From Nitrosomonas eutropha (lineage in GTDB: Bacteria; Pseudomonadota; Gammaproteobacteria; Burkholderiales; Nitrosomonadaceae), in NCBI GenBank assembly GCA_014584635.1, contig JACTML010000215.1:1-24919 (forward strand): a stretch of DNA of 24,919 nucleotides. The letters run 5' to 3'. The translations under genes and the position numbers were made by a program. Shown here in pieces: positions 9,143 through 19,322 of the stretch. A model generated the notes under the pieces. That model searched no databases and was not told the origin of the DNA. It was given only the letters and a program-made list of their open reading frames with translations. Position 1 is the first letter of the stretch; each line of letters begins with the position of its first letter.

Positions 9143-9973
9143 ATGAATCTTATTATTCAAGGTACAGATATCCAGAACAACGATTTACGTGCAATTGCCA
9201 AACTTGCACAGGCCAGCCAGATTGATCGCATCACCGGAGAAGCGTTCCGTATGCTAAATGCACAACCGCACTCTGATATTTCAGATTACTGCGCAGAAGT
9301 CAGTCTGGATCATGCTTTTGTTCCCGCAGGAAAAAAACTGACTGATTTTGGCCTGATCGCGATGGATATGGATTCGACGCTGCTTGCCATTGAATCCATT
9401 GATGAAATTGCTGACATGATCAACGTCAAGCCGCAAGTATCCGAAATTACGCAAAGTACCATGCGCGGGGATATCAGCTTTGCCGAAAGCCTGACGCGCC
9501 GCACGGCCCTGCTTAAGGGGCTCCCGCAAGAAGCATTGCAGAAAGTCTATGATGAGCGCGTCCGATTAAGTCCGGGTGCTGAAAAAATGCTTCAGCGCAT
9601 GCAATCTGTTGGCATCAAAACCATGGTGATCTCGGGTGGTTACACTTTCTTTACTGATCGGGTCAAAGACCGGCTCGGGCTGGATTACGCTTTTGCCAAT
9701 ACCTTTGAAATCCAGGATGGAAAACTGACTGGGCGCGTGCTGGGCAACATTATTGGTGCATCCGGCAAGGGAGAAATTCTGAAGCGTATCCGGGATGAGC
9801 TCGGACTCAGAAAGGATCAGGTCATTGCTGTTGGAGATGGCGCTAACGATCTGAAAATGCTGGAAGAATCAGGAATTGGTATCGCTTTTCACGCAAAGCC
9901 GATACTAAAGGAAAAAGCAACTTTCTCCCTGAACCATGTTGGGCTGGATGGCATCCTCAATCTGTTTGAGTAA
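9143..9973 (+). CDS. serB: Phosphoserine phosphatase
   Basis: 276 aa HAD-superfamily enzyme that makes serine from O-phosphoserine, the last step of the serine pathway. HAD motif I is DMDST at 75-79, where the first Asp is the nucleophile, followed by the SerB-specific IESIDEIAD. Motif II is MVISGGYTFF at about 165-174, and motif III is GDGANDLKML near 231-240. The N-terminal 70 residues are the usual extra domain of proteobacterial SerB. The start ATG gives MNLIIQGTDI, which matches the family. It converges on the malic enzyme gene, with a stem-loop between them. Confidence 0.96.
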   Translation: MNLIIQGTDIQNNDLRAIAKLAQASQIDRITGEAFRMLNAQPHSDISDYCAEVSLDHAFVPAGKKLTDFGLIAMDMDSTLLAIESIDEIADMINVKPQVSEITQSTMRGDISFAESLTRRTALLKGLPQEALQKVYDERVRLSPGAEKMLQRMQSVGIKTMVISGGYTFFTDRVKDRLGLDYAFANTFEIQDGKLTGRVLGNIIGASGKGEILKRIRDELGLRKDQVIAVGDGANDLKMLEESGIGIAFHAKPILKEKATFSLNHVGLDGILNLFE

Positions 9974-9979
9974 ATCAGT

Positions 9980-10001
9980 TTCCCTGCTGCAAGGCAGGGA
10001 A
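9980..10001. terminator. Stem-loop between convergent serB and malic enzyme genes
   Basis: TTCCCTGC (9980-9987) and GCAGGGAA (9994-10001) form an 8-bp GC-rich stem around a six-base loop. It lies right after the serB stop and just before the end of the malic enzyme gene. There is no clear T-run on either strand, so it is a probable bidirectional transcript-end structure. Confidence 0.5.
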
Positions 10002-10012
10002 TCGCTTCCAGT

Positions 10013-11623
10013 TTAATAATCGGGTTCGTATACCGACGCTCGTACGCCTTCCTCCCAATCCACGGATAAATCCTCATCCACCAGACCTTTCTGCTGGGCT
10101 ACCTGGCACACCCTGACGGCAATGCTCTGTGAAATAGCACGCACCCGGGCAATATCCGGATAAATCGACCCGCGCTCGATTTCCTCAGGCAAAACATGTT
10201 TGGCCAATTCTTCAGCAGCCGCCAGAAACATATCCTCAACTACCAGGCGTGCACGACTGACCATAACACCCAATCCGATCCCGGGATAAACATAAACATT
10301 GTTACCCTGCGCCGGATGATAAAGTTTTTCATTGTACGTCACGGGTGCAAACGGGCTGCCACTGGCAAAAACAGCACGCCCCGCACTCCAGCGATAAGCC
10401 TGTTCAGCCGTGCATTCCGTATGAGAAGTCGGGTTGGAAAGCGCGATGATCACGGGACGTTCCTGACACCTGGCCATTTCGCGAATCACCGTTTCATCGA
10501 ACGCACCCGCTGTTCCGGTTGCGCCGATCAGCACATCCGGCTGAATTGTGCCAATGGCACCTGTAAAATCAGTTGCGGGCAGCTCCCGAACAAATGGCTG
10601 AATACGTGGTTTGATCTGCTCGCGTGCAGCAGTTATCAGACCTTGTCTATCTATAAAGCTGATTCTGGAACGGGCTTCCACTTCACTCAATCCAGTCGCT
10701 CTAAATGCCGGCAACAGTAATTCAGCCACGCCCGTTGCGGCTGATCCTGTTCCCAGCAGCATGATTTTCAGGTCAGCAAATAACTTATGCGTAATCCGGC
10801 AGGAGGCATAAATGCCCGCCAGCGTTACCGCAGCTGTACCCTGAATATCATCATTGAAACAGCGCACTGATCCGGCATAACGATCCAGCAACATAAATGC
10901 GTTCTGGCTACTGAAATCCTCAAACTGAATTGACGCATGCGGAAAGCGGTGCTGCACCGCTTCCACGAATTCATCCACCAGCGACAAGTAATCCGGCCCG
11001 CTCAATCGGGGATGAGGATAGCCCAAATACAGCGGATCTTCCCGTAACGTCCGGTTGTTGGTACCGACATCCAGCATAATTGGCATGCAATGACCTGGAG
11101 CAATACCGGCGCAGGCTACATACAGAGATATCTTGCCAATCGGTATTCCCATACCATTTGCTCCCAGATCTCCCAACCCCAGAATGCGTTCACCATCTGT
11201 TACCACGATAATTCGTACATCCGTTTCCGGCCAATTTCCCAATCGGGACAGGATTTGTCCTCGATCTTCCGGCGTAATATAGAATCCTTGCGGCTTTCTG
11301 AAAATATGTGAAAGTTTGACACAGGCTTCCCCGACAGTGGGCGTATAAACCAGTGGCATAATCTCGCCGATATGATCAATCAGTGTACGATAAAACAGGC
11401 GCTGATTACGTTCGAGCAAATTATTCAGATAAATGTATTTTTCGATGTTGCTGCTTTTACTGCACAAATTGGAGAGTACCCGCTGCTGCTGTTTTTTAAT
11501 ATCGGTCACGCCGTACGGTAATAATCCCTGCAAACCATAGCGTTCACGCTCTTCCCGGGTAAAAGCTGTCGATTTATTCTGTACGGGATCATTGAGTAAT
11601 GTCTTGCCACGTAGTGATTTCAT
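10013..11623 (-). CDS. maeA: NAD-type malic enzyme (malate dehydrogenase, decarboxylating)
   Basis: 536 aa from the ATG at 11623. It oxidatively decarboxylates malate to pyruvate, joining the TCA cycle to pyruvate. It belongs to the large-subunit family of E. coli MaeA and eukaryotic malic enzymes: YTPTVGEACVKLSHIFRKP, then GERILGLGDLGANGMGIP, the metal-binding FEDFSSQNAF, NDDIQGTAAVTLAG, a Rossmann motif LLGTGSAATGVAELL, and ALSNPTSHTECTAEQA. The frame can extend to a TTG at 11680, but the ATG at 11623 has AGGA six bases upstream (CCAGGAAATAGC), so I choose it. NAD or NADP preference cannot be settled by eye. It is last in the set tadA-L,D-transpeptidase-maeA, about 60 bases after the transpeptidase stop. 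Confidence 0.95.
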   Translation of the reverse strand: MKSLRGKTLLNDPVQNKSTAFTREERERYGLQGLLPYGVTDIKKQQQRVLSNLCSKSSNIEKYIYLNNLLERNQRLFYRTLIDHIGEIMPLVYTPTVGEACVKLSHIFRKPQGFYITPEDRGQILSRLGNWPETDVRIIVVTDGERILGLGDLGANGMGIPIGKISLYVACAGIAPGHCMPIMLDVGTNNRTLREDPLYLGYPHPRLSGPDYLSLVDEFVEAVQHRFPHASIQFEDFSSQNAFMLLDRYAGSVRCFNDDIQGTAAVTLAGIYASCRITHKLFADLKIMLLGTGSAATGVAELLLPAFRATGLSEVEARSRISFIDRQGLITAAREQIKPRIQPFVRELPATDFTGAIGTIQPDVLIGATGTAGAFDETVIREMARCQERPVIIALSNPTSHTECTAEQAYRWSAGRAVFASGSPFAPVTYNEKLYHPAQGNNVYVYPGIGLGVMVSRARLVVEDMFLAAAEELAKHVLPEEIERGSIYPDIARVRAISQSIAVRVCQVAQQKGLVDEDLSVDWEEGVRASVYEPDY

Positions 11624-11683
11624 GCTATTTCCTGGATAGGACGCCGGGGTAACGGCATCTTTCTGGTTATGCCTGATCAACAG

Positions 11684-12675
<992 letters not shown>

Positions 12676-12709
12676 CTAGATTATTTCCCGGAAAACCTCA
12701 GGCTGAATC

Positions 12710-13636
12710 ATGAACCATACCAAACAATCAAACGACACCACCATCCTTCAGGCAGGAGAAGAATTGCGCTCTGTGCGTGATTTACTGCGTTTTGCAATCA
12801 GTTATTTCAATCGCTCCGACCTTTTCCTGGGGCACGGCTTACCTACCATCTACGATGAAGCAGCACTTCTGATCATGTATTCGCTACACCTGAATTCCGA
12901 TCAGCTGGATCTTTTTATGGATGCCGCACTCACACGTAATGAACGCGATCAGGTTTTGCGCATTATTGAGCGGCGTGTCAATGAAAAAATACCGGTTGCC
13001 TATTTGACGCACGAAGCCTGGCTGGGTGATTTTAACTTCTACGTTGACGAGCGTGTCATTATACCGCGCTCGTTTATTGCTGAATTACTGCAAGATCGCC
13101 TGTCACCATGGATCATAGATCCGTATGACATTAATTCAGCATTGGATCTGTGCACCGGCTCAGGCTGTCTCGCTGTTTTACTGGCACATGCCTTTGAACA
13201 GGCCCGGATTGATGCAGTTGATATTTCCTCAGACGCACTGGACGTTGCATCTATAAATGTCAGAAACTACGATCTGGCTAACCGAATCAACCTGATTCAC
13301 TCAGATCTTTTCACCGCGCTACCGGGTAAAAGATACGATTTAATTATCAGTAATCCTCCCTACGTCAATGCCGCATCCATGGCCACCCTTCCTGAGGAAT
13401 ATCGTCACGAGCCTGATATTGCTCTGGCAGGGGGATCTGATGGACTGGACAGTATTCAGCGGATTCTTGAAGAAGCTGCCAGTTACCTGACTGAGGATGG
13501 CTTGTTAATCATGGAAATCGGTCATAATCAGGCGGTAATTGAACAGGTGTTTCCGCAGCTGCCATGCACCTGGCTGGAAACCAGCGCGGGAGATCAGTTT
13601 GTTCTCATGCTCAAACGTTGCGATTTGCCAGCATAA
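12710..13636 (+). CDS. prmB: Ribosomal protein L3 N5-glutamine methyltransferase
   Basis: 308 aa SAM-dependent methyltransferase of the HemK family. The N-terminal part (LRSVRDLLRFAISYFNRSD and HGLPTIYDEAALLIMYSLH) is the PrmB type and differs from release-factor methylase PrmC. The SAM motif is DLCTGSGCLA at 146-155 and the glutamine-binding motif is NPPY at 215-218. The conserved VIIPRS lies at 116-121. PrmB methylates a glutamine of ribosomal protein L3 in E. coli. It converges on rluB with only 24 bases between the stops. The PrmB/PrmC choice rests on the N-terminal half. Confidence 0.93.
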   Translation: MNHTKQSNDTTILQAGEELRSVRDLLRFAISYFNRSDLFLGHGLPTIYDEAALLIMYSLHLNSDQLDLFMDAALTRNERDQVLRIIERRVNEKIPVAYLTHEAWLGDFNFYVDERVIIPRSFIAELLQDRLSPWIIDPYDINSALDLCTGSGCLAVLLAHAFEQARIDAVDISSDALDVASINVRNYDLANRINLIHSDLFTALPGKRYDLIISNPPYVNAASMATLPEEYRHEPDIALAGGSDGLDSIQRILEEAASYLTEDGLLIMEIGHNQAVIEQVFPQLPCTWLETSAGDQFVLMLKRCDLPA

Positions 13637-13660
13637 AAGGGCATATACCAAATCAGCTGA

Positions 13661-14479
13661 TCAGCAAACCAGTGCCTGCAATCGTTCTACTTCGGTATCA
13701 ATCAGCTCCAGCCACATCCCGCGTTTGAGTCTGGGAGGCAAGTTAACCGGGCCAAACCTGACACGCATCAGACGACTGACTGTTATGCCCAGCGCTTCAA
13801 ACATCCGGCGCACTTCGCGGTTCCTGCCTTCTTTCAAAACAATACGATACCAGTGATTCGTCCCTTGCCCGCCCTCATCATACAGCTGGTCAAATTTCGC
13901 CAAACCATCTTCCAGTTCAATTCCGCCGGTCAATCGATCGATTTGCTCCGGGGTTAGCTCGCCAATAATACGGACTGCATATTCCCGTTCCATCTGATAG
14001 CGTGGATGCATCAAACGGTTCGCCAGGGCACCGTCAGTCGTAAAAATGAGTAACCCACTGGTATTGAAATCCAACCTGCCTATTGCAATCCATTTAGAAG
14101 ATCGCACATGTGGCAACTTATCAAATACTGATGGCCTGCCCTGCGGGTCATGCACGCTGACGATTTCACCTTCCGGCTTATGATAAATAATGATACGTGG
14201 CAAGGGGGCAGATGTTCTAAGCCGGATCATTCTTCCATCAATCCGTATCTTGTCTTCCGGTCCTGCGCGATCACCAAGTTTTGCTGTGACGTTATTGATA
14301 CTCACACGACCGGCAGCAATCAGCGCCTCAATTTCCCGTCGGGAACCCAGACCGTTACGCGCTAACAGTTTTTGCAGTCTGTCAGATGCGACGGCAGGCG
14401 CAGCATCGAAATATTTTGCAGCAGAAGATGGCTTGCGCACATGCCTGTTTCTTTGATTTTTCAGCCGGGTAACCGACAT
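13661..14479 (-). CDS. rluB: 23S rRNA pseudouridine synthase (RluB type)
   Basis: 272 aa. An N-terminal S4 RNA-binding domain at about 34-80 (RLQKLLARNGLGSRREIEAL) is followed by the RsuA-family catalytic domain. GRLDFNTSGLLIFT carries the catalytic Asp137. RNREVRRMFEALG near 210-222 is typical of RluB, RluE and RluF relatives. In E. coli RluB modifies U2605 of 23S rRNA. The N-terminal 30 residues are basic (RLKNQRNRHVRKP). The start ATG at 14479 is about 50 bases after the ybaB stop, in line with a dnaX-ybaB-rluB transcript. scpA/scpB, frequent partners of rluB elsewhere, are absent here. Confidence 0.93.
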   Translation of the reverse strand: MSVTRLKNQRNRHVRKPSSAAKYFDAAPAVASDRLQKLLARNGLGSRREIEALIAAGRVSINNVTAKLGDRAGPEDKIRIDGRMIRLRTSAPLPRIIIYHKPEGEIVSVHDPQGRPSVFDKLPHVRSSKWIAIGRLDFNTSGLLIFTTDGALANRLMHPRYQMEREYAVRIIGELTPEQIDRLTGGIELEDGLAKFDQLYDEGGQGTNHWYRIVLKEGRNREVRRMFEALGITVSRLMRVRFGPVNLPPRLKRGMWLELIDTEVERLQALVC

Positions 14480-14529
14480 ATATCAATACCGCACGCAGTC
14501 GGTTTGTCAGAAATACAATAGTCAAACAA

Positions 14530-14853
14530 TCAGAAAGGAAACTTCATTCCTGCGGGCAATCCCAAGCCACTTGTTACACTTGCCATATGCTCCTGTGTAG
14601 CTGTTTCCACCTTGCGTGCCGCATCGTTCATTGCTGCTGCCACCAGATCCTCCAGCATTTCCTTATCGTCGCCCATCAAACTGTCATCAATACTGATTCG
14701 CTTCACATCATGGCGACAGGTCATGGTTACTTTTACCATACCCGCTCCTGCCTGGCCCTCAACTTCGATGGTCGCCAGCTTTTCCTGCATCGCCTTCATG
14801 TTTTCCTGCATCTGCTGGGCCTGTTTCATCAAATTGCCCAAGTTAGCTTTCAT
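14530..14853 (-). CDS. ybaB: YbaB/EbfC family nucleoid-associated protein
   Basis: 107 aa from the ATG at 14853; a TTG at 14856 would add one residue. A GGAG lies 11 bases before the ATG. The first 30 residues are a Met- and Gln-rich helix ([20 protein letters not shown]), followed by [12 protein letters not shown] and the helical C-terminal half ending in [11 protein letters not shown], all typical of YbaB. Family members are dimeric DNA-binding proteins encoded next to dnaX. The dnaX stop lies 16 bases upstream. recR, which commonly follows ybaB, is not found after it here. Confidence 0.95.
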   Translation of the reverse strand: MKANLGNLMKQAQQMQENMKAMQEKLATIEVEGQAGAGMVKVTMTCRHDVKRISIDDSLMGDDKEMLEDLVAAAMNDAARKVETATQEHMASVTSGLGLPAGMKFPF

Positions 14854-14869
14854 CAATTTACAATCTCCG

Positions 14870-16453
14870 TTAGTTAATTGGTTTAATGGAAGAAATATTT
14901 AATTTTGCGTCAAATTGCTCAACCAGTTCCTGGACATAAAGGTCAGATTCAATTGCCTTAACCGCTTGAGCTTGCTTTGCAAGTCTATCTTGATCCTGCA
15001 ATACGGCCGAGGTAACACCGGTAACACATCCCAGAGAAAAAGTCATTTCGACAGATTTTCCAAAATGAGCTTCCAACTGGGATTTCAACTTATCCTGATA
15101 GGATTTTTCCAGCAAATGTTTATGCATCTCTGCCACGCATAATTCTATTTTACTTTCTGAAAAATACTTTGCTTCGCTGTATTGCGCCAGCATCCGTGTC
15201 ATTCCACTCAACTTCAGCTGGCCCACCAATGCAAGCCAGGCTTCATTCGGAGCATCACAAACAGCTGATTTTCCCTGTTTCCCTGAATCCATCGGCAACT
15301 CAGATACCGTTTCTTGCGTTATCCTGACACTGGTATCTGTACGCGCTTCATGAGTGTACTGTTGCGTATGTGGCATAAAAGCCAGCATCCGCATTAATGT
15401 CATGGTAAAACCACTGTATTCATCTGGAGCCTGGTCAAGATCAGCACGTCCATGTAACACAATCTGATAAAACAGTTGAATATCTTCAGGAGTAAAACGT
15501 TTTGACAAATTAAGCAGTCTATTATCTTCCAGCTGCTCTTTATCAAGTATCTGCGGCACAATTTGAGCTGTCGCCAGTCGATGCAATAAAGCGGCCAGAT
15601 CCTGCAAAACCTGATCAAATACCACACCAGCTGCTTCCAGTTGGTCCGCAATAGTAAACATTGCCTTTCCATTTTGTTCAGCCAGCGCTTCCAGCAGTGC
15701 GAATAAATAACCCTGGTCCAGGGTTCCCAGCATCGCGCGAATATTTTTTTCATCTATCACGGCATTACTAAATGCAATAGCCTGATCCAGCAGACTTAAA
15801 GCATCACGTAAACTTCCCCTGGCAGCCTTCGCCAGCAGTTTCAAGGCAGCCGGATCTGCCACAATATCCTCTGCGGAAAGAATCTCGGACAGGCGTGTCA
15901 CGATTAAAGATGAGGGTATTTGCTTTAGATTAAATTGCAGACAGCGCGATAAAACAGTAACAGGAATTTTTTGAGGATCGGTAGTGGCAAGGATGAATTT
16001 AACATGTTCCGGAGGTTCTTCCAGCGTTTTAAGCATTGCATTGAATGCTGACCTGGAAAGCATGTGTACTTCATCGATCAGATAGATTTTGTACCGTGCT
16101 GCAACTGGTGCATATTGTGCGCTATCCAGCAATTCGCGCATAGCATCCACCTGAGTGTTAGATGCGGCATCCAGCTCGATCAGATCGGCAAAACTTCCCT
16201 GGTCAATAGACAGACACGCTTCACATCTTCCACAGGGCTGAGCAGTGATTCCCAGTTTACAGTTCAGAGCTTTTGCTAAAATCCTGGCTACTGTTGTCTT
16301 GCCAACGCCACGCGTGCCGGTAAACAGGTATGCATGATGCAACCTGTTCTGCTCCATTGAATTGATCAATGCCCTGACAACATGTTCTTGCCCAACTAAT
16401 CCTGTAAAGTCTTTGGGACGCCATTTGCGGGCAAGTGCCTGATAATCCGTCAA
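14870..16453 (-). CDS. dnaX: DNA polymerase III clamp-loader subunit tau/gamma
   Basis: 527 aa when started at the TTG at 16453 ([15 protein letters not shown]), the family's normal N-terminus. The open frame runs on to a GTG at 16558, but that part lies inside the SRP RNA gene and resembles no DnaX. The AAA+ ATPase has Walker A GTRGVGKT at 46-53, a zinc module with Cys65, Cys74, Cys77 and Cys80, and the Walker B DEVH at 127-130. The C-terminal half is variable and shorter than E. coli tau (643 aa). A 17-base palindrome (16456-16472) sits right before the TTG. The clamp loader places the beta sliding clamp on DNA. Confidence 0.95.
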   Translation of the reverse strand: MTDYQALARKWRPKDFTGLVGQEHVVRALINSMEQNRLHHAYLFTGTRGVGKTTVARILAKALNCKLGITAQPCGRCEACLSIDQGSFADLIELDAASNTQVDAMRELLDSAQYAPVAARYKIYLIDEVHMLSRSAFNAMLKTLEEPPEHVKFILATTDPQKIPVTVLSRCLQFNLKQIPSSLIVTRLSEILSAEDIVADPAALKLLAKAARGSLRDALSLLDQAIAFSNAVIDEKNIRAMLGTLDQGYLFALLEALAEQNGKAMFTIADQLEAAGVVFDQVLQDLAALLHRLATAQIVPQILDKEQLEDNRLLNLSKRFTPEDIQLFYQIVLHGRADLDQAPDEYSGFTMTLMRMLAFMPHTQQYTHEARTDTSVRITQETVSELPMDSGKQGKSAVCDAPNEAWLALVGQLKLSGMTRMLAQYSEAKYFSESKIELCVAEMHKHLLEKSYQDKLKSQLEAHFGKSVEMTFSLGCVTGVTSAVLQDQDRLAKQAQAVKAIESDLYVQELVEQFDAKLNISSIKPIN

Positions 16454-16537
16454 GTTTTTCTTATTAAGAAAAGATATTACTGCTCGCAGCTGAAAAACTG
16501 CAAAGAAACAGATTTTGCAATCAACATAAAGAAGGGT

Positions 16538-16633
16538 GGCGAGCCGAACCCCCGGCACTTGTAAAAAACGGCTGTGGCTGCTTCCTTCCGGATCTGACCA
16601 GATTCACCATCTTACAATGCGGGGAGGCCCGCC
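16538..16633 (-). ncRNA. ffs: Signal recognition particle RNA (4.5S, small bacterial type)
   Basis: The minus strand carries the SRP RNA core: GGTCAGATCCGGAAGGAAGC with the GGAA tetraloop region, then AGCAGCCA. The ends GGCGGGCC (16633-16626) and GGCTCGCC (16545-16538) pair over 8 bp with one G-U, which sets the limits at about 96 nt. The RNA binds Ffh for co-translational membrane targeting. The gene lies directly upstream of dnaX on the same strand, an order seen in other proteobacteria. No clear intrinsic terminator separates it from dnaX. Confidence 0.93.
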
Positions 16634-16640
16634 GTGCGCT

Positions 16641-16646
16641 ATTCTA
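16641..16646 (-). promoter_or_regulatory. Candidate -10 box of the SRP RNA promoter
   Basis: The minus strand reads GGGTAGAATAGCGCAC; TAGAAT differs from the consensus at one base and ends 7 bases before the deduced RNA 5' end at 16633. The -35 region is poorly conserved. The fit between box and RNA end supports the call. Confidence 0.5.
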
Positions 16647-16755
16647 CCCTAAGATAAAATCCGAATGTGGTGTTTGTATTTAGCGGCAGATGATATATTA
16701 AAAAACAACACCAAAGCGTAGAACGTTTCCAGAAAACACAGGGTTCGTTTTTGAC

Positions 16756-17184
16756 TCAACCAAGCTTTATGATGCGTGTACCCGCCACCTTATCATGCAG
16801 AAATTGCCGATCGCGATCAAACAGAGCCCACAATAATCCGAATCCCAGAAAACTGATGCCAATCACAGCCATAAGATAACGTACCATCGCCTGTTGCATA
16901 GTAACTTTCTCACCGTTCGCAGAAACAAGTCGCAATTTCCAGGTTTGCATGGCAAGCGTTTGGCCACCGTGTGTCCAGAACCAGGTAAAGTAGATGCCGC
17001 CAATGCACAACAGATAAAACTGAAATAAAGGCCTGAAGTATTCAGCTGACGGATCCCGAAAAACAAGATGAAACAAGAACGCAGCTATAAACCACACACC
17101 CAGCAACAGTAAAAATTCGTAGGCCAGTGCCAGCATACGACGCCAGAATCCAGGAATTGATCCTTCCATTAACATATTTCGCAA
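16756..17184 (-). CDS. RDD family membrane protein
   Basis: 142 aa with three predicted membrane segments: about 18-45 (LALAYEFLLLLGVWFIAAFL), about 52-72 (FQFYLLCIGGIYFTWFW) and about 105-125 (YLMAVIGISFLGFGLLWAL). The first conserved R lies before TM1 (PGFWRRMLALAYEFLLL) and the QTLAMQTWKLRLV region before TM3 is typical of the RDD family. Function is unknown; some relatives are linked to transport. The frame starts with a TTG at 17184 that has AAAGG 8 bases upstream; ATGs three and five codons later are alternatives. A TATAAT box upstream suggests its own promoter, downstream of ctaA. Confidence 0.88.
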   Translation of the reverse strand: MRNMLMEGSIPGFWRRMLALAYEFLLLLGVWFIAAFLFHLVFRDPSAEYFRPLFQFYLLCIGGIYFTWFWTHGGQTLAMQTWKLRLVSANGEKVTMQQAMVRYLMAVIGISFLGFGLLWALFDRDRQFLHDKVAGTRIIKLG

Positions 17185-17230
17185 TACTACTGCCTTTAGG
17201 AATTTTTCACGTTAGAAGCTATGTATTTGT

Positions 17231-17236
17231 ATTATA
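17231..17236 (-). promoter_or_regulatory. Candidate -10 box upstream of the RDD gene
   Basis: The minus strand reads CATTTTTATAATACAA, with a perfect TATAAT about 47 bases before the start codon, in the gap after ctaA. The -35 match is weak (TTATCC at 18-base spacing). Confidence 0.35.
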
Positions 17237-17251
17237 AAAATGCAAGTATCA

Positions 17252-18322
17252 TCAGGATAATTTACGACAAACCCACAGCGCGGCAGTAAATAACAACACG
17301 GCTCCCGCCTGATGAGCAGCAGCAAATGTCAGAGGAACTGATAGCAGCAGCGTTGTAATCCCAAGACTCACCTGGATAAGCAACACCAACAGCAAAAGAT
17401 GACAAGCCAGATGAACAGATCGAGGCAGCGATAATTGCTTTGCCTTGAACCAGAACCACGGTATCGAAAATATCAACAGCCAAGCAATCAAGCGATGATC
17501 AAACTGTACCGTAGTCATGTTATCAAAAAAGTTTCGATACCAAGGTTCCAGCACAAACATGGCAGGAGGAATTAAAAAACCATCCATTAGCGGAAATGTA
17601 TTATATGCTTTCCCGGCATGGATACCTGCCACCAGCCCTCCCGATAACACCATGATAAATATCAGTCCGGTTAGTGTCTGGGCAAATCTTTTAAGGCTAC
17701 GCACGGATGCTGAAATTGACAAACGAGTATTTGGGGGAGAAAGCAACCCGGTAGCCACCCAGAACATAGCAGCATAAATGGCAAAAGCAAGACCGAGATG
17801 TGCAGTGAGTCGGTATTGGCTGACATAAATATTATCTGCCAATCCGCTCATAACCATGTACCAGCCCATTAATCCCTGCAAAGCACCAAGCGCAAATATA
17901 CCTGTCAGCTTCAAGCCAAGCGGACGATCCACCTTCTTGCGTATCATGAAATAGACAAATGGTATGAAATAAACCAGACCAATCAGGCGGCCCAGCAAGC
18001 GATGAAAATACTCCCACCAGAATATTCCCTTGAATTCATCCAGTGACATGCCTTTATTAACCTGTTCGTACTGGGGTATCTGGCGATATTTTTCCAGAGA
18101 TTCTTCCCAATCTTCCTGACTGATAGGAGGAATAGTTCCAACTATGGGTTTCCATTCAACGATGGATAATCCTGAACCTGTAAGGCGCGTTACTCCGCCA
18201 ACGACAACCATAGCAAATACCAGAGCACAACAAATCAGCAGCCAGATTGCAACAGGTACGTGATGACGGATATGTTTCTCGGAAACATCAGGGCTAACAG
18301 TGTTAAATGAATTTGTCTGCAT
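17252..18322 (-). CDS. ctaA: Heme A synthase (COX15/CtaA family)
   Basis: 356 aa polytopic inner-membrane protein with about eight membrane segments. It oxidises the C8 methyl group of heme O to give heme A for cytochrome oxidase. TM1 ([19 protein letters not shown]) is followed by [18 protein letters not shown], the family signature. Conserved heme-binding histidines appear in [32 protein letters not shown] and [12 protein letters not shown]. The length and the EYFHRLLGR motif point to the COX15 (type 2) subgroup common in proteobacteria. It starts 9 bases after the smpB stop and has a weak ribosome site, so it is probably co-transcribed with smpB. No ctaB or cox genes are nearby. Confidence 0.93.
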   Translation of the reverse strand: MQTNSFNTVSPDVSEKHIRHHVPVAIWLLICCALVFAMVVVGGVTRLTGSGLSIVEWKPIVGTIPPISQEDWEESLEKYRQIPQYEQVNKGMSLDEFKGIFWWEYFHRLLGRLIGLVYFIPFVYFMIRKKVDRPLGLKLTGIFALGALQGLMGWYMVMSGLADNIYVSQYRLTAHLGLAFAIYAAMFWVATGLLSPPNTRLSISASVRSLKRFAQTLTGLIFIMVLSGGLVAGIHAGKAYNTFPLMDGFLIPPAMFVLEPWYRNFFDNMTTVQFDHRLIAWLLIFSIPWFWFKAKQLSLPRSVHLACHLLLLVLLIQVSLGITTLLLSVPLTFAAAHQAGAVLLFTAALWVCRKLS

Positions 18323-18331
18323 AGATATTAA

Positions 18332-18781
18332 TTATGAATTTCGCATGCGCAACAAACGTTGCTTATCACGCTCCCATTCTTTACGTTTTTCACTTTCACG
18401 TTTATCGAATTGTTTCTTCCCTTTGGCAAGCCCAATTTCCAGTTTAATTTTACCTGTTTTATAATGCATATCTAACGGAATCAAAGTATAGCCTGCGCGC
18501 TCTACTTTACCGATAAGTTCTTTAATCTGGGAAGCGTGTAACAACAGCTTGCGTGTTTTAACAGGATCAGGATTAACATGTGTTGATGCCGCCGACAACG
18601 GACTGATATGACACCCTATAAGAAATAACTCGCCCTTGCGAATAATTATGTAAGCTTCTTTTAACTGAACTCGGCCAGCACGGATTGCCTTAACTTCCCA
18701 TCCCTCCAGCACAATGCCAGCTTCATATTTCTCTTCAATGAAATAATCGTAAAAAGCTTTTTTGTTCTGAACAATACTCAC
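18332..18781 (-). CDS. smpB: SsrA-binding protein SmpB
   Basis: 149 aa. SmpB binds tmRNA and brings it to stalled ribosomes for trans-translation. Conserved features are [20 protein letters not shown] at 6-25, then [11 protein letters not shown], the [25 protein letters not shown] region, and the basic C-terminal tail. The start is a GTG at 18781 (SIVQNKKAF), which fits betaproteobacterial SmpB; it has little Shine-Dalgarno signal. It diverges from ratA over about 97 bases, an arrangement of smpB and ratAB shared with many proteobacteria. No tmRNA gene was found in the window. Confidence 0.96.
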   Translation of the reverse strand: MSIVQNKKAFYDYFIEEKYEAGIVLEGWEVKAIRAGRVQLKEAYIIIRKGELFLIGCHISPLSAASTHVNPDPVKTRKLLLHASQIKELIGKVERAGYTLIPLDMHYKTGKIKLEIGLAKGKKQFDKRESEKRKEWERDKQRLLRMRNS

Positions 18782-18878
18782 TCAAAGTAACCAAAAGAAA
18801 ATATATGCATACAAATAATTTTCGTTTAGTGTATCAGTTTTCTATACCTTTACACCCAGAATGTGGGAATATAGCGTT

Positions 18879-19322
18879 ATGACTGAAATAGAAAAGACAG
18901 TATTGGTTGGGTATTCTTCTGCCCAAATGTTTCATTTAGTGGATACCGTGGAAAATTATCCCGATTTCTTGCCCTGGTGTTCAGGGGCTTCAATGAAACT
19001 GATGGAAGATAATGAGACAGCACATGCTACGGTGAATATCGATTACCGTCACATTAAACATAGTTTTACAACCAAAAATAAACGTCACCCTCCGGAATTG
19101 ATAGAAATGGAGTTACTGGAAGGACCTTTTGAAAGTCTTAGCGGTCATTGGCGATTTATATCATTAGCAGATAATGCTTGTAAAATTGAATTCAGGCTGC
19201 ATTACACATTTTCCCACAAGCTTTTAGAAAAACTGATCGGCCCCGTATTTTATATAATCGCCAACAGTTTTGTGGAAGCGTTCGTAGATCGGGCAGAAAA
19301 GATTTATGGACCCGGTATTTAG
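18879..19322 (+). CDS. ratA: RatA/COQ10-type START-domain protein
   Basis: 147 aa from the ATG at 18879 (MTEIEKTVLVGYSSAQMF), which has GGGA 9 bases upstream and matches the family start; an ATG six codons earlier is less likely. It is a single SRPBCC/START-type domain: AQMFHLVDTVENYPDFLPWC at about 16-35, the signature DYRHIKHSFTTKN, and FEFRLHYTF-like strands before a C-terminal helix. E. coli RatA was reported to inhibit 70S ribosome association, while mitochondrial COQ10 relatives bind ubiquinone; which role applies here is open. It overlaps ratB by 17 bases. Confidence 0.93.
   Translation: MTEIEKTVLVGYSSAQMFHLVDTVENYPDFLPWCSGASMKLMEDNETAHATVNIDYRHIKHSFTTKNKRHPPELIEMELLEGPFESLSGHWRFISLADNACKIEFRLHYTFSHKLLEKLIGPVFYIIANSFVEAFVDRAEKIYGPGI

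Noticed and set aside
15743..15751. A AAA AAT slippery-type sequence in dnaX (a seven-A run on the minus strand), a possible -1 frameshift for a gamma subunit.
   Set aside because: It lies at about residue 236, within the clamp-loader core. The shifted product would stop after about 20 codons without domain III, so it would not be a working gamma subunit.
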